A model generated the notes under the pieces. It was not told the origin of the DNA. It made no database searches and saw nothing but the letters and a program-made list of their open reading frames with translations. Position numbers and translations under genes: made by a program. Below, piece after piece: positions 7,262-14,585 of a stretch of 23,590 nt of DNA; the stretch's first letter is position 1; each line of letters opens with the position of its first letter. This stretch comes from CAYXRK01 sp964467615 (lineage in GTDB: Bacteria > Hydrogenedentota > Hydrogenedentia > Hydrogenedentales > GCA-2746185): contig CAYXRK010000063.1 of NCBI GenBank assembly GCA_964467615.1, positions 1 through 23,590 on the forward strand. The letters are read 5' to 3'.

Positions 7262-8347
7262 TTAATTCAGCAATCCTTGCAACTTCGCGGCTTCGAGGCG
7301 CACGCGGTCGGGTCCGCCGAGGAGTTGGCGGTCCGCGCCGATACGTTTGAACCAGTAGTGCAATCCCAATTCGTCGGTGAAACCGATACCCCCGTGGACT
7401 TCGGTCGCGGTCCTTGCGACGAACGTTCCGACCTCGGACAGGTGGGCCTTGGTGTGACACGCTGTCAGTCGCGATTCGCCGGGGACCGCCTCGAAGGCGT
7501 GCGCGGCATACCACATCATTGCGCGGCAAGGTTCTAAATTCGCGGCCATTTCCGCGCACATGTGTTTCACGGCCTGAAACGAGCCGATGACTCGGCCGAA
7601 TTGTTCGCGGACCTTCGAGTATGCGACCGCTTTGTCCAACATGCTTTGGGCTGCGCCCAGCGTGTCTGCGGCGAGACAGATTCGCCCGGCGTCGACGACG
7701 TGATCACATACCTCGCGCCCCGCCGCACCGGTCAATCGCTCGGCCTGAACGTTCTCGAACAGGAGTTCGCCTACGGGTCGCGTCTTGTCGATGGTGCTTA
7801 GTTGCCTGCGCCGAAGTCCGGGCGCTTTGGAATTGACGAGAAAGAGGGAGCACGCGTCGTCGGCGACGAGATACACGTCGGCCTCGAAGTCGAGAACGAA
7901 GAGCGCCTTTCCGTTCAGCGTCGGACCAGCCGCGCTGATGCGCGCGCCCTCGCGTGAACTGATCGTCTCGGTGAGGGCCGCGCCCGCGATAACGCTTCCG
8001 TCCGCGAGAGAAGGCAGCCAGCGCAATTTTTGTTCGGCCGACCCTGCCGCCGCGATCGCAAGCGGCGCCATCACGACGGTAGACACGAACGGAACAGGCG
8101 TGACGTAGTACCCGAGGACCTCCGCGACGAGGGCGGCGTCCAACAACGAGAGGCCGAGCCCGCCGTTCTCCTCGTCAACAAGGAGTCCCGGCACGCCGAG
8201 TTGACACAGGCCGGCCCAAACGTCTTCCGCGCGCGGTCCGCCATCGTCCACGAACTGCCGCGCTCGCTGCAGGCCGCCGTGTTTTTCCAGATATCCTCCG
8301 ACGCTCTTCTGTAGGAGATGCTGTTCTTGAGAGAGTCCGAATTCCAT
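7262..8347 (-). CDS. acyl-CoA dehydrogenase, non-catalytic-type subunit (RxQFG present, Glu absent)
   Basis: A 361-residue protein with the acyl-CoA dehydrogenase fold: N-terminal helices (1-120), beta domain (about 120-205) and C-terminal helical domain. It has REQFGRVIGSFQAVKH (247-262), the segment that contacts FAD across the subunit interface, and EVHGGIGFTDE (316-326). The catalytic base seems to be missing. The IVD-type position, in the helix around VVDAGRICLA (217-226), has no Glu, and the MCAD-type position near the C-terminus reads LLGGPDRV instead of YEGTxxIQ. The partner encoded just upstream has the opposite pattern. In such pairs, for example ChsE1-ChsE2 of Mycobacterium tuberculosis, both subunits build each active site. 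It begins 17 bases after the partner's stop, so the two are co-transcribed. FAD-dependent alpha,beta-dehydrogenation of an acyl-CoA is the expected joint reaction; the substrate is unknown. Confidence 0.88.
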   Translation of the reverse strand: MEFGLSQEQHLLQKSVGGYLEKHGGLQRARQFVDDGGPRAEDVWAGLCQLGVPGLLVDEENGGLGLSLLDAALVAEVLGYYVTPVPFVSTVVMAPLAIAAAGSAEQKLRWLPSLADGSVIAGAALTETISSREGARISAAGPTLNGKALFVLDFEADVYLVADDACSLFLVNSKAPGLRRRQLSTIDKTRPVGELLFENVQAERLTGAAGREVCDHVVDAGRICLAADTLGAAQSMLDKAVAYSKVREQFGRVIGSFQAVKHMCAEMAANLEPCRAMMWYAAHAFEAVPGESRLTACHTKAHLSEVGTFVARTATEVHGGIGFTDELGLHYWFKRIGADRQLLGGPDRVRLEAAKLQGLLN

Positions 8348-8364
8348 GTCGATCGCCTGTTCCG

Positions 8365-9546
8365 CTATCGGGCCTTGGGTTCGCGCGGCATGCCCAATCC
8401 GCGCTCGCTGATAATGTTCTTTTGTATTTGTGATGTACCGCCGCCAATGATGAGCCCGAGGTAAAACATGTAGCCGCGCTGCCAGGAACCGAGATCGCGC
8501 AGGTAGGGGCCGTCGTCGTACAGGATGCCCAACTCGCCTAGGGCGTCGATCGCCAAGCCTTCGAGCTCGTGGCGAAGTTCGGTACCCTGGAGCTTGACTA
8601 CCATGGTCGCGAGCGCGGCCTCGTGCCCGTTGAGTTGGGCGCTGAGCAGGCGCAGGTCATTACATCGCAGCGCCATCACGCGGGCCTGAATTCGCATGAG
8701 CCGATCCAGGTAGACGGGATTGTCGATGATGCGCCGGTCGTCGACTGTCTCGTATTTCATCAGGTCGATAAGTGAGTTGAGTCGGCGCAGCGTCTCGTCA
8801 GGGTCGCCGAGGCTATCGCGCTCGTAGCGAAGCACGGCATTGGCGATCGCCCAACCCTCGCCTGGTTTTCCGACGATCTGGTCCTTCGGCACGCGGACGT
8901 CGGTGAAGAACACTTCGTTGAAGAAGGTCTCCCCGGTCATCGTTTTAATGGGCCGAATATCGATGCCCGGTGATTTGACATCGAGCAGCAAGAAGCTGAT
9001 GCCTTGGTGCTTCGGAGCATTGGGTTCGGTACGCACTAAGCAGAACATCCAGTCCGACGACTTCGCGCCGCTGGTCCAAATTTTTTGGCCGTTGATGACC
9101 CATTCGTCGCCGTCGAGATCGGCCCGGGTGCTGATGCTCGCGAGGTCACTGCCGGCGTTTGGCTCGGAGTAGCCTTGGCACCAGAGCATCTCGCCGCGTA
9201 TGGTGGGCGGGATGAACCGTTTCCTGAGTTCTTCAGTCCCACGTTCGAGCAGCACGGGCGCCAGAAACGAGATGCCTTGTCCGCCCAACCCCGGAGAAAC
9301 CTGCGCGCGCGCGAATTCTTCGGCCATGAGTCGCGATTCGATAATATCGGGCGCGAGACCGCAGCCGCCGTACTCTTTGGGTATGGTGCGCGCCGCGTAT
9401 CCGTGCTTGATTAGAAGCCGCTGCCATGCCTTCGCCTGTTCGAGGACAACTTCGCCGTTCTTCGGCGCCTCGCCGGCGTGCTCGCGGATGAACTCGCGCA
9501 ACGTCTCAAGAAACGCGTCGTACTTCCCGCCATACGAAAGGTCCAA
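8365..9546 (-). CDS. acyl-CoA dehydrogenase, catalytic-type subunit
   Basis: A 393-residue FAD-dependent acyl-CoA dehydrogenase. It shows GYSEPNAGSDLASI (125-138), the FAD/substrate-binding beta-domain signature WVINGQKIWTSGA (149-161), and YERDSLG (241-247), where Glu242 matches the helix-G catalytic base of isovaleryl-CoA-type and FadE29-like enzymes. GGGTSQIQKNIISERGLGMPR-like residues close the C-terminus (about 368-388). The usual RxQFG FAD-contact motif is not found in the middle of its C-terminal domain, whereas the downstream partner has it, which suggests a heterotetramer. The start is a TTG, not ATG, supported by an AGGAGG seven bases upstream. It leads the minus-strand operon and is fired divergently from the crotonase/carboxylase genes. 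The 393-residue length is normal for the family. Confidence 0.9.
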   Translation of the reverse strand: MDLSYGGKYDAFLETLREFIREHAGEAPKNGEVVLEQAKAWQRLLIKHGYAARTIPKEYGGCGLAPDIIESRLMAEEFARAQVSPGLGGQGISFLAPVLLERGTEELRKRFIPPTIRGEMLWCQGYSEPNAGSDLASISTRADLDGDEWVINGQKIWTSGAKSSDWMFCLVRTEPNAPKHQGISFLLLDVKSPGIDIRPIKTMTGETFFNEVFFTDVRVPKDQIVGKPGEGWAIANAVLRYERDSLGDPDETLRRLNSLIDLMKYETVDDRRIIDNPVYLDRLMRIQARVMALRCNDLRLLSAQLNGHEAALATMVVKLQGTELRHELEGLAIDALGELGILYDDGPYLRDLGSWQRGYMFYLGLIIGGGTSQIQKNIISERGLGMPREPKAR

Positions 9547-9553
9547 AACGACA

Positions 9554-9559
9554 CCTCCT
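9554..9559 (-). promoter_or_regulatory. ribosome binding site deciding a TTG start
   Basis: On the minus strand this reads AGGAGG, seven bases before TTG at 9544-9546. No in-frame ATG lies near the expected N-terminus, so this site fixes the dehydrogenase start. Confidence 0.8.
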
Positions 9560-9603
9560 GCGATCTGCGACTATGATGTCCGAGCATGCACCGCGGACGC
9601 GAG

Positions 9604-9632
9604 AGTATAGAAGGACCTGGAAGTAATATCGA
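9604..9632 (-). promoter_or_regulatory. predicted sigma70-type promoter for the dehydrogenase operon
   Basis: On the minus strand, TATACT (9604-9609, five of six to TATAAT) is preceded at 17 bases by TCGATA (9627-9632, four of six to TTGACA). It points toward the TTG start at 9546 and would leave a leader of about 50 bases. It is divergent from the promoter at 9653-9681. Confidence 0.45.
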
Positions 9633-9659
9633 TCATTCTCTGAAGCGTGCGATTGATAT
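9626..9659. repeat. inverted repeat spanning the two divergent -35 elements
   Basis: ATATCGATC (9626-9634) and GATTGATAT (9651-9659) are inverted copies matching at eight of nine positions, separated by 16 bases. Each arm contains the -35 hexamer of one of two divergent promoters. A dimeric regulator binding here would block or activate both operons at once. No regulator gene lies beside it. Part of the symmetry could simply come from two similar -35 hexamers facing outward. Confidence 0.5.
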
Positions 9660-9681
9660 GCTTTTGTCGCATTGTTAAACT
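9653..9681 (+). promoter_or_regulatory. predicted sigma70-type promoter for the crotonase operon
   Basis: TTGATA (9653-9658, five of six to TTGACA) and TAAACT (9676-9681, four of six to TATAAT) are spaced by exactly 17 bases. Transcription would start near 9688, giving a leader of about 110 bases before the ATG at 9797. No clear riboswitch or leader peptide is seen in that leader. Confidence 0.45.
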
Positions 9682-9796
9682 TCGGCGACTCCCCAATCGA
9701 CGACTTGCGCGCCGTTATGCCTAGGGCTTGCGGCGGAATCCATGAGTTGATTTCGGAGGCGTGGCCGGCGAATCGAAAAACTTAGGAGCGCGTTAG

Positions 9797-10519
9797 ATGG
9801 CTGATTCACCCGTGAGACTTCGGAAGGAAGGTAAAATTTCGATCATCACCATCGACGATGGAAAGGCGAACGTCTTCGGTGTTCCGATGACATCGGCGCT
9901 GAGCGCGGCGTTGGACGAAGTCGACACGAAGGAAGGCGCGGTGGTCATCGAGGGCCGCGATGGGATTTACTCGGGCGGGTTCGACTTGAACGTAATACGC
10001 AGCGCCGATCCGGACGCGGGCCGAAAGATGACACGCGGCGGCGTACATGTGGCACTGAAAGCCTTCGACTTTCCCCGCCCGGTTGTCGCGGCGGTGACCG
10101 GTCATGCGGTCGCCATGGGCGCGATTTTCAACATGGGCTTGGACTGGCGCATCGGCGCGAAGGGTAATTTCAAGCACGGGTTGAACGAAATTAAGGACGG
10201 GCTGGTGTTGCCAATCTTCGCGCTGGAGCTGCCGCGATTTCGACTTAATCCGCGGCTGTATCAGCAATCGGCCTTCCAGTCTCGGATGTATTCTCCGGAA
10301 GAGGCGATCGAAGCGGGGTTTCTCGACGAAGTAGCGGCGCCGGACAAGGTGCGCGAGGCCGCGTACCAGAAGGCCGAAGCGCTTGCGGCCCTGTTGCCGA
10401 ATCCGGCCTATGCTGTATCGAAGAAACGAGATCGGGCGCGAGTGAAGCAGTACGTCATGGAAACCTTGGAGAGCGACCTCGACGCCATTCGTACGGACGC
10501 CGCCGCGCTGATGGCGTAG
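9797..10519 (+). CDS. crotonase-fold enoyl-CoA hydratase/isomerase (first)
   Basis: A 240-residue crotonase-superfamily protein; these bind acyl-CoA thioesters and stabilise an enolate in an oxyanion hole. The two oxyanion loops are IYSGGFDLN (57-65) and HAVAMGAIF (103-111). The residue matching the first catalytic glutamate of enoyl-CoA hydratase 1 (GGGCE in the rat enzyme) is not Glu here, whereas Glu131 in LNEIKDGLVLP matches the second. One-glutamate members include isomerases and specialised hydratases, so the reaction could be double-bond shift or hydration. The protein is slightly short for the family (usually 255-270), because the N-terminal strands are compact. The ATG has AGGAG at 9784-9788, eight bases upstream. 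It is the first gene of the plus-strand catabolic operon, 44 bases before the flavin oxidoreductase gene. Confidence 0.85.
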   Translation: MADSPVRLRKEGKISIITIDDGKANVFGVPMTSALSAALDEVDTKEGAVVIEGRDGIYSGGFDLNVIRSADPDAGRKMTRGGVHVALKAFDFPRPVVAAVTGHAVAMGAIFNMGLDWRIGAKGNFKHGLNEIKDGLVLPIFALELPRFRLNPRLYQQSAFQSRMYSPEEAIEAGFLDEVAAPDKVREAAYQKAEALAALLPNPAYAVSKKRDRARVKQYVMETLESDLDAIRTDAAALMA

Positions 10520-10563
10520 CGGCGCGCCGAGAAATCTCAGTAGCGGAAAGGGAGGAACTGTTT

Positions 10564-11724
10564 ATGGGCCGGCCCGTTCTACGGACGAAGTTTTGCGACA
10601 TTATGGGGGTCGAGTATCCCATTGTCAGCGCTGGAATGGGGCCCAGTCTGATCGGGGAGAGGACCGGCGCGACGGTGGATCTTGTGGTGGCGGTTTCTGA
10701 GGCGGGTGGATTGGGCGTCCTCGGCGCGGCGGGATACACGGTCGAAGAAATGCGCGACGCCATTCGCGAAGTGAAGCGCCGGACAGACAAGCCTTTCGGC
10801 GTGGACATATTGTTGCCCGCGGCGCAGGTGGAGAATGGCGACGTGCCCCCGGAAGCGCGACGGGACATTTCCGTCGCCGACGCGCTCAAGGGTCTTCCCC
10901 AGAAATATCTGGACTGGTACGCGAAAGTGAAGGAGGAACATCAACTCCCGGAACTGGACATCGTGTACAACTGGGGATCGTCGACGACGAGCCGCCCTCA
11001 TGAGTCGATCAAGGTCTGTCTCGAAGAGAAGGCGCCGCTTTTCTGCGCGGGTCTCGGTAATCCTGGCTTCATGGTGGAGGAAGCGCATGCCAACGGCGTA
11101 AAGGTCCTCGGCCTGGTAGGCAACACGAGGAACGCGAAACGCGTCGCGGAATCCGGCGCGGACTTTGTCGTGGCGCAAGGCCACGAAGCGGGCGGGCATA
11201 CGGGCCGCATCGGCACGATGGCCCTCTTGCCGCAGGCGCTCGACGCGGTGGGGAGCGTGCCTCTTCTCGCGGCGGGCGGCATCGGCGATGGGCGGGCGCT
11301 GGCCGCGTGCCTGGCCATGGGTTGCGCGGGCGTGTGGGTGGGCACGCGCTTCCTGGCAACGAAGGAGAGCGGACTCGTTCCGGAGCAGAAGAAATTTATC
11401 GTTGGCGCATCGGACGAAGATACTCGCCGCTCTGAGTTCTACACCGGGAAAACGTCGCGAACGATCTACAGCAGCATTCACGATCTGTGGGATCAATCGG
11501 GGTTGCCCACGTTGCCATTCGGTCAGCAGGGACTTTTGGCTTCCGCGCTTATCGGAAGTTTTCACAAGGCTGGGAAATACGAGTACGTCGGTCCCTTTTC
11601 CGGTCAAGTGTCGGGGCTCATCGACGAGATCAAGTCTGCGCGGGAAGTCGTCGAGGAAATGGTGGAGCAGGCGGTGGATATTTTGATCCGCAAACTGCCG
11701 GAAACCGTCCAAGTACGCGCGTGA
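10564..11724 (+). CDS. NAD(P)H-dependent flavin oxidoreductase, nitronate monooxygenase/IpdC family
   Basis: A 386-residue FMN-binding TIM-barrel protein of the NPD/nitronate monooxygenase superfamily. Motifs in order are YPIVSAGMG (18-26), EAGGLGVLGA (46-55), AQGHEAGGHTG (204-214, with His207 and His212 near the flavin), AAGGIGDGRAL (236-246) and GVWVGTRFLA (256-265), the phosphate-binding end of the barrel. The family includes nitroalkane-oxidising enzymes, FabK enoyl-ACP reductases and IpdC, a CoA-ester-modifying enzyme of steroid ring degradation. Placed between two crotonases and upstream of an acyl-CoA carboxylase, a CoA-ester substrate is more likely than a nitroalkane; that is inference. 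Residues 90-150 form an insertion relative to short NMOs. A GGGAGGA-type ribosome site precedes the ATG at good spacing. Confidence 0.82.
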   Translation: MGRPVLRTKFCDIMGVEYPIVSAGMGPSLIGERTGATVDLVVAVSEAGGLGVLGAAGYTVEEMRDAIREVKRRTDKPFGVDILLPAAQVENGDVPPEARRDISVADALKGLPQKYLDWYAKVKEEHQLPELDIVYNWGSSTTSRPHESIKVCLEEKAPLFCAGLGNPGFMVEEAHANGVKVLGLVGNTRNAKRVAESGADFVVAQGHEAGGHTGRIGTMALLPQALDAVGSVPLLAAGGIGDGRALAACLAMGCAGVWVGTRFLATKESGLVPEQKKFIVGASDEDTRRSEFYTGKTSRTIYSSIHDLWDQSGLPTLPFGQQGLLASALIGSFHKAGKYEYVGPFSGQVSGLIDEIKSAREVVEEMVEQAVDILIRKLPETVQVRA

Positions 11725-11759
11725 CCCGCGGGCGGATCTAGGACCAAAAGGACGAGCGA

Positions 11760-12584
11760 ATGACCACATTATCGGAATTCAAGGCCCTTCTGGTCCACCG
11801 CGAGGAGTCGCGGCTCTACATCACCATCAACCGCCCCGAAGTGAAGAACGCGATCAATGCGGATGTCACTCGGGAGCTTTCGGCGGTGGCGGATTCCGTG
11901 GAGGACGACCCTACAATTCGGACCGTCATCGTGCGCGGGTCGGAGGGCACGTTTTGCGCGGGCGGCGACATCAAGGGGTTCAAGCAGAGTTACGAATCCT
12001 CGCCGGTGGAGGACGGATCGGAGGATCCGATCGCGAAAGGAAACCGATCTTTCGGCGATTTTCTGATCCAGTTCAATACTCTTCCCGCGACGACGGTGGG
12101 CGTCATCGAGGGCGCGGCCTTCGGCGGCGGCCTGGGGCTGACATGTGTTTTCGATGTAACGATTTGCATGGCCGATACGAAGTTCGCGCTCAGCGAGACC
12201 GGCCTCGGCGTGGTCCCCGCGCAGATCGCGCCGTTCGTGGTGCAACGTCTGGGCCTTACGACGGCGCGGCGCATCGCGCTCACCGGCGCCCGGTTCGATG
12301 GGAACCACGCCTTCGAGATCGGCTTGGTGCATTTCCTGGTCAACACCGCGGAGGAGTTGGATGACACTCTGAAGAAGGTGTTGAACGGGATTGGCCGGTG
12401 CGCGCCTCGCGCCAATGCGGCGACGAAAAAAATTTTGATGGACACGGTCTCGCGTCCGATTGACGAAGTATTGGACGACGGATCGAGGGCCTTCGCCGCG
12501 CAACTTCGCGGCCCGGAAGGCCGGGAAGGCGTTCAGGCCTTTTTGGATAAACGCAAGGCCGCGTGGGTGGAGACTGTGGAGTAG
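11760..12584 (+). CDS. enoyl-CoA hydratase, methylglutaconyl-CoA-hydratase-like (second)
   Basis: A 274-residue crotonase. The first oxyanion loop is GTFCAGGDIKG (63-73), the second GAAFGGGLGLT (118-128). SETGLGVVPAQIAPFVV (145-161) contains Glu146, equivalent to the second catalytic Glu of enoyl-CoA hydratase; the first is Gly. This GGG(V/L)GL plus SE..LG..PA.I.PFVV pattern resembles bacterial LiuC-type 3-methylglutaconyl-CoA hydratases, which would act on the product of a methylcrotonyl-CoA carboxylase such as the one encoded next. The hydratase role therefore fits the context, but isohexenylglutaconyl-CoA or another carboxylated enoyl-CoA is equally possible. It starts 35 bases after the flavin oxidoreductase gene with AAGGA upstream. 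A 358-base gap with repeats separates it from the carboxylase genes. Confidence 0.85.
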   Translation: MTTLSEFKALLVHREESRLYITINRPEVKNAINADVTRELSAVADSVEDDPTIRTVIVRGSEGTFCAGGDIKGFKQSYESSPVEDGSEDPIAKGNRSFGDFLIQFNTLPATTVGVIEGAAFGGGLGLTCVFDVTICMADTKFALSETGLGVVPAQIAPFVVQRLGLTTARRIALTGARFDGNHAFEIGLVHFLVNTAEELDDTLKKVLNGIGRCAPRANAATKKILMDTVSRPIDEVLDDGSRAFAAQLRGPEGREGVQAFLDKRKAAWVETVE

Positions 12585-12603
12585 AGGATCGAAGACGAGA
12601 TGT

Positions 12604-12623
12604 CGTGAACGCGGGCGTTCACG
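12604..12623. repeat. 9-bp hairpin after the second crotonase gene
   Basis: CGTGAACGC and GCGTTCACG are perfect inverted copies around GG, starting 20 bases after the stop of the upstream gene. Realistically it forms a stem of about eight pairs with a four-base loop. No T-run follows, so it is a weak terminator candidate; it may stabilise the 3' end of the upstream message. Confidence 0.5.
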
Positions 12624-12655
12624 TGGAGAGGATGAAAATCGATGCGGTCGCTATT

Positions 12656-12696
12656 CGATGACGATGACGATGACGACTGACGAGCACGATGACGAG
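12656..12696. repeat. GATGAC simple repeat
   Basis: About 40 bases made of GATGAC/GACGAG triplet-like units, with three near-perfect GATGAC copies in tandem at the left and decayed units (CGAGCACGATGACGAG) at the right. It lies between genes, so it is not coding for an acidic tail. Slippage could change its length. Confidence 0.65.
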
Positions 12697-12731
12697 TCGT
12701 TAAAGGTACGAGTTTGGTAATTGACGTTCTG

Positions 12732-12849
12732 TTTTCGGAGCAGTTGCCACGTGCCCTCCGGGCACACCCAGAAACGATGAAAGATGGTTTGGGTACCGGT
12801 TCGGCAGCGCACTGGGTGTAGCGCGCGGTAACGGGGATTTTCGGAGCAG
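12732..12849. repeat. 118-base palindrome-containing segment bounded by 12-base direct repeats
   Basis: TTTTCGGAGCAG occurs at 12732-12743 and again, exactly, at 12838-12849. Between them lie the hairpin GTGCCC-TCC-GGGCAC (12751-12765) and a larger perfect inverted pair, ACACCCAG (12764-12771) with CTGGGTGT (12812-12819). Direct repeats at both ends with nested palindromes suggest a small non-autonomous inserted or dispersed element. No transposase gene is in the window, and the element class is not recognised. Confidence 0.5.
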
Positions 12850-12926
12850 CACGATATTGGCAAACGCATCCAATGAATTTATCCACTACACTCGGTAGTG
12901 CGCGCGAATCGATAGAGGGTCCCCCT

Positions 12927-12932
12927 AGGAGG
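12927..12932 (+). promoter_or_regulatory. strong ribosome binding site for the carboxyltransferase gene
   Basis: A full AGGAGG lies ten bases before the ATG at 12943, the best Shine-Dalgarno on the plus strand in this window, implying efficient translation initiation independent of the upstream genes. Confidence 0.75.
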
Positions 12933-12942
12933 TTGAAGTCGT

Positions 12943-14574
12943 ATGCCGGTACTGGAGTCAAAACTCGATGCGCGTTCGGAAACCTATCGCCGAAACCGGG
13001 CTGACATGCTCGAAATGCTGGCGACCATCGACGGGCTATTGAAGGAGGTCGCCGAAGGAGGCGGCCAAGAGGCGATGGATCGGCTGCGTTCCCGGGAAAA
13101 ATTACCGATTCGCGAGCGAATAAGCCTGGCGCTTGATCGGGATTCGCCGTTTCTCGAGGTCAGCCCACTGGCGGCGTGGTATTCGAACTACAACGTGGGG
13201 TCGGGATTCATTGTCGGGCTCGGCGTCATTTCCGACGTCGAGTGCCTCATTCTCGGACACGACCCTTCGGTGCGGGCCGGCGCTTTTAATCCGTTTAACT
13301 CGAAGAAGCTCATGCGGGGTCTCGAGATCGCCCGCGAGAACCGCGTTCCTTACGTACAGTTCGTGGAGTCCGCGGGGGCCGATTTGCGCGGCGACAGCGA
13401 CGGCGATCCGAAGGCCGCGATGATGCGCGAGACGGGACACTTTGCGGAATCCGGTCGGCTGTTCTACGAGATCACCGAATTGTCCAAGATGCGCATTCCC
13501 ACGATCTCGGTCGTGTTCGGCTCGTCCACGGCGGGGGGCGCTTACCAGCCCGGAATGAGCGACTACAATATTTTTATTCGGAAACAATCCAGGGTCTACC
13601 TCGGCGGTCCGCCATTGGTGAAGATGGCGACGGGGGAAGACGCGGACGACGAGAGCCTTGGCGGGGCGGACATGCACACGCAAGTCTCGGGGCTTGGCGA
13701 CTATCTGGCCGAGAACGAACTGGACGCCATCCGCATGTGCCGCGAAGTTGTTTCTCACCTCAACTGGCGTAAGCACGGCCCCGGCCCGACCCTTCCCAAC
13801 GACGCACCCCTGCACGACCCCGAGGAGTTGCTTGGGATCGTCTCGAAAGATTTACGGACGCCGTTCGATATTCGGGAAGTCATTGGCCGGATCGTTGACG
13901 GTTCTCGCTTCGAGGAATTCAAGCCGATGTATGGGCCGACGTTGGGCTGCGGCTGGTCGTCGATAGACGGTTTCCCGGTAAGTATCCTGGGGAACAACGG
14001 CGCGCTGTTCTCGCAATCGTCCGAAAAAGCGGCGCAGTTTATTCAGCTCTGCAATCAAGTCGACGTTCCTATCGTGTTCCTCCAGAACATTACGGGATAC
14101 ATCGTCGGGACGGATTTCGAGCGCGGCGGCATCACCAAGAACGGTTCGAAGATGATCAACGCCGTGTCGAACTCGACGGTGCCGCACATCACCGTAATCG
14201 TGGGCGCTTCGTACGGCGCGGGAAATTACGGCATGAGCGGCCGCGCGTTCGGACCGCGCTTCACGTTCATCTGGCCCACGGCGAAAATCGCGGTGATGGG
14301 ACCGAAACAGATGGCGGGCGTGATGTCCATCGTGCAGCGGGCGGCGACACTCCGGCGGGGAGCGGAATTCGACGAGGCAGCCGATGCGAAACGGGCGGCG
14401 GTGGTCGAACACTGGGCGGAAGAGCGATCTAAGGGGCTCTACGCAACGTCTCGGGTTTCCGACGACGGCATGATCGATCCCCGCGACACTCGTACCATCA
14501 TTTCGATGGCGCTTTCCGTCTGTCACAATCAAAAAGTCGAAGGCGCTAGGGCCTACGGCACATGGCGAATGTAG
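12943..14574 (+). CDS. acyl-CoA carboxylase carboxyltransferase (beta) subunit, MCC/geranyl-CoA type
   Basis: A 543-residue carboxyltransferase that moves CO2 from carboxybiotin onto an acyl-CoA. Both crotonase-like halves are present. The N-terminal half has the acyl-CoA-binding AGGAYQPGMSDYN (197-209) followed by YLGGPPLVKMATGE (219-232). The C-terminal half has FLQNITGYIVG (379-389), ITKNGSKM (397-404) and GASYGAGNYGMSGRAF (421-436), the biotin-side glycine-rich oxyanion loop. FLQNITG, GAGNYGM and length about 540 place it with 3-methylcrotonyl-CoA and geranyl-CoA carboxylases rather than propionyl-CoA carboxylases, so it should carboxylate the gamma carbon of a branched enoyl-CoA. The exact substrate cannot be read from the sequence by eye. 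It overlaps or abuts the biotin carboxylase gene, so the holoenzyme subunits are made together. Confidence 0.92.
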   Translation: MPVLESKLDARSETYRRNRADMLEMLATIDGLLKEVAEGGGQEAMDRLRSREKLPIRERISLALDRDSPFLEVSPLAAWYSNYNVGSGFIVGLGVISDVECLILGHDPSVRAGAFNPFNSKKLMRGLEIARENRVPYVQFVESAGADLRGDSDGDPKAAMMRETGHFAESGRLFYEITELSKMRIPTISVVFGSSTAGGAYQPGMSDYNIFIRKQSRVYLGGPPLVKMATGEDADDESLGGADMHTQVSGLGDYLAENELDAIRMCREVVSHLNWRKHGPGPTLPNDAPLHDPEELLGIVSKDLRTPFDIREVIGRIVDGSRFEEFKPMYGPTLGCGWSSIDGFPVSILGNNGALFSQSSEKAAQFIQLCNQVDVPIVFLQNITGYIVGTDFERGGITKNGSKMINAVSNSTVPHITVIVGASYGAGNYGMSGRAFGPRFTFIWPTAKIAVMGPKQMAGVMSIVQRAATLRRGAEFDEAADAKRAAVVEHWAEERSKGLYATSRVSDDGMIDPRDTRTIISMALSVCHNQKVEGARAYGTWRM

Positions 14575-14585
14575 CGGTGGATTCA

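Larger units (their letters stand above)
12585..12942. other. 358-base non-coding gap upstream of the carboxylase genes
   Basis: No convincing gene is present on either strand. Short open frames of 70-140 codons crossing it have no recognisable domains and follow the repeats. It holds, left to right, a 9-bp hairpin (12604-12623), a GATGAC-type simple repeat (12656-12696), a 118-base segment bounded by 12-base direct repeats (12732-12849), an AT-richer stretch with TTGGCA near 12856 but only a weak -10 match, and a strong AGGAGG site before the carboxyltransferase. It is long enough to carry a separate promoter for the carboxylase. Confidence 0.7.

Noticed and set aside
10579..11769. 396-codon open frame on the minus strand opposite the flavin oxidoreductase gene
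   Set aside because: Rich in Arg, His and Pro with no domain; it mirrors the third-position GC bias of the real gene with its clear FMN motifs.
12604..12623. Hairpin considered as a rho-independent terminator
   Set aside because: Purine-rich sequence, not a T-run, follows on the plus strand, and no T-run is found on the other side either.
12533..12961. 142-codon minus-strand open frame through the carboxylase leader gap
   Set aside because: It is built from the simple repeat and palindromes, runs over both neighbouring genes, and shows no domain.
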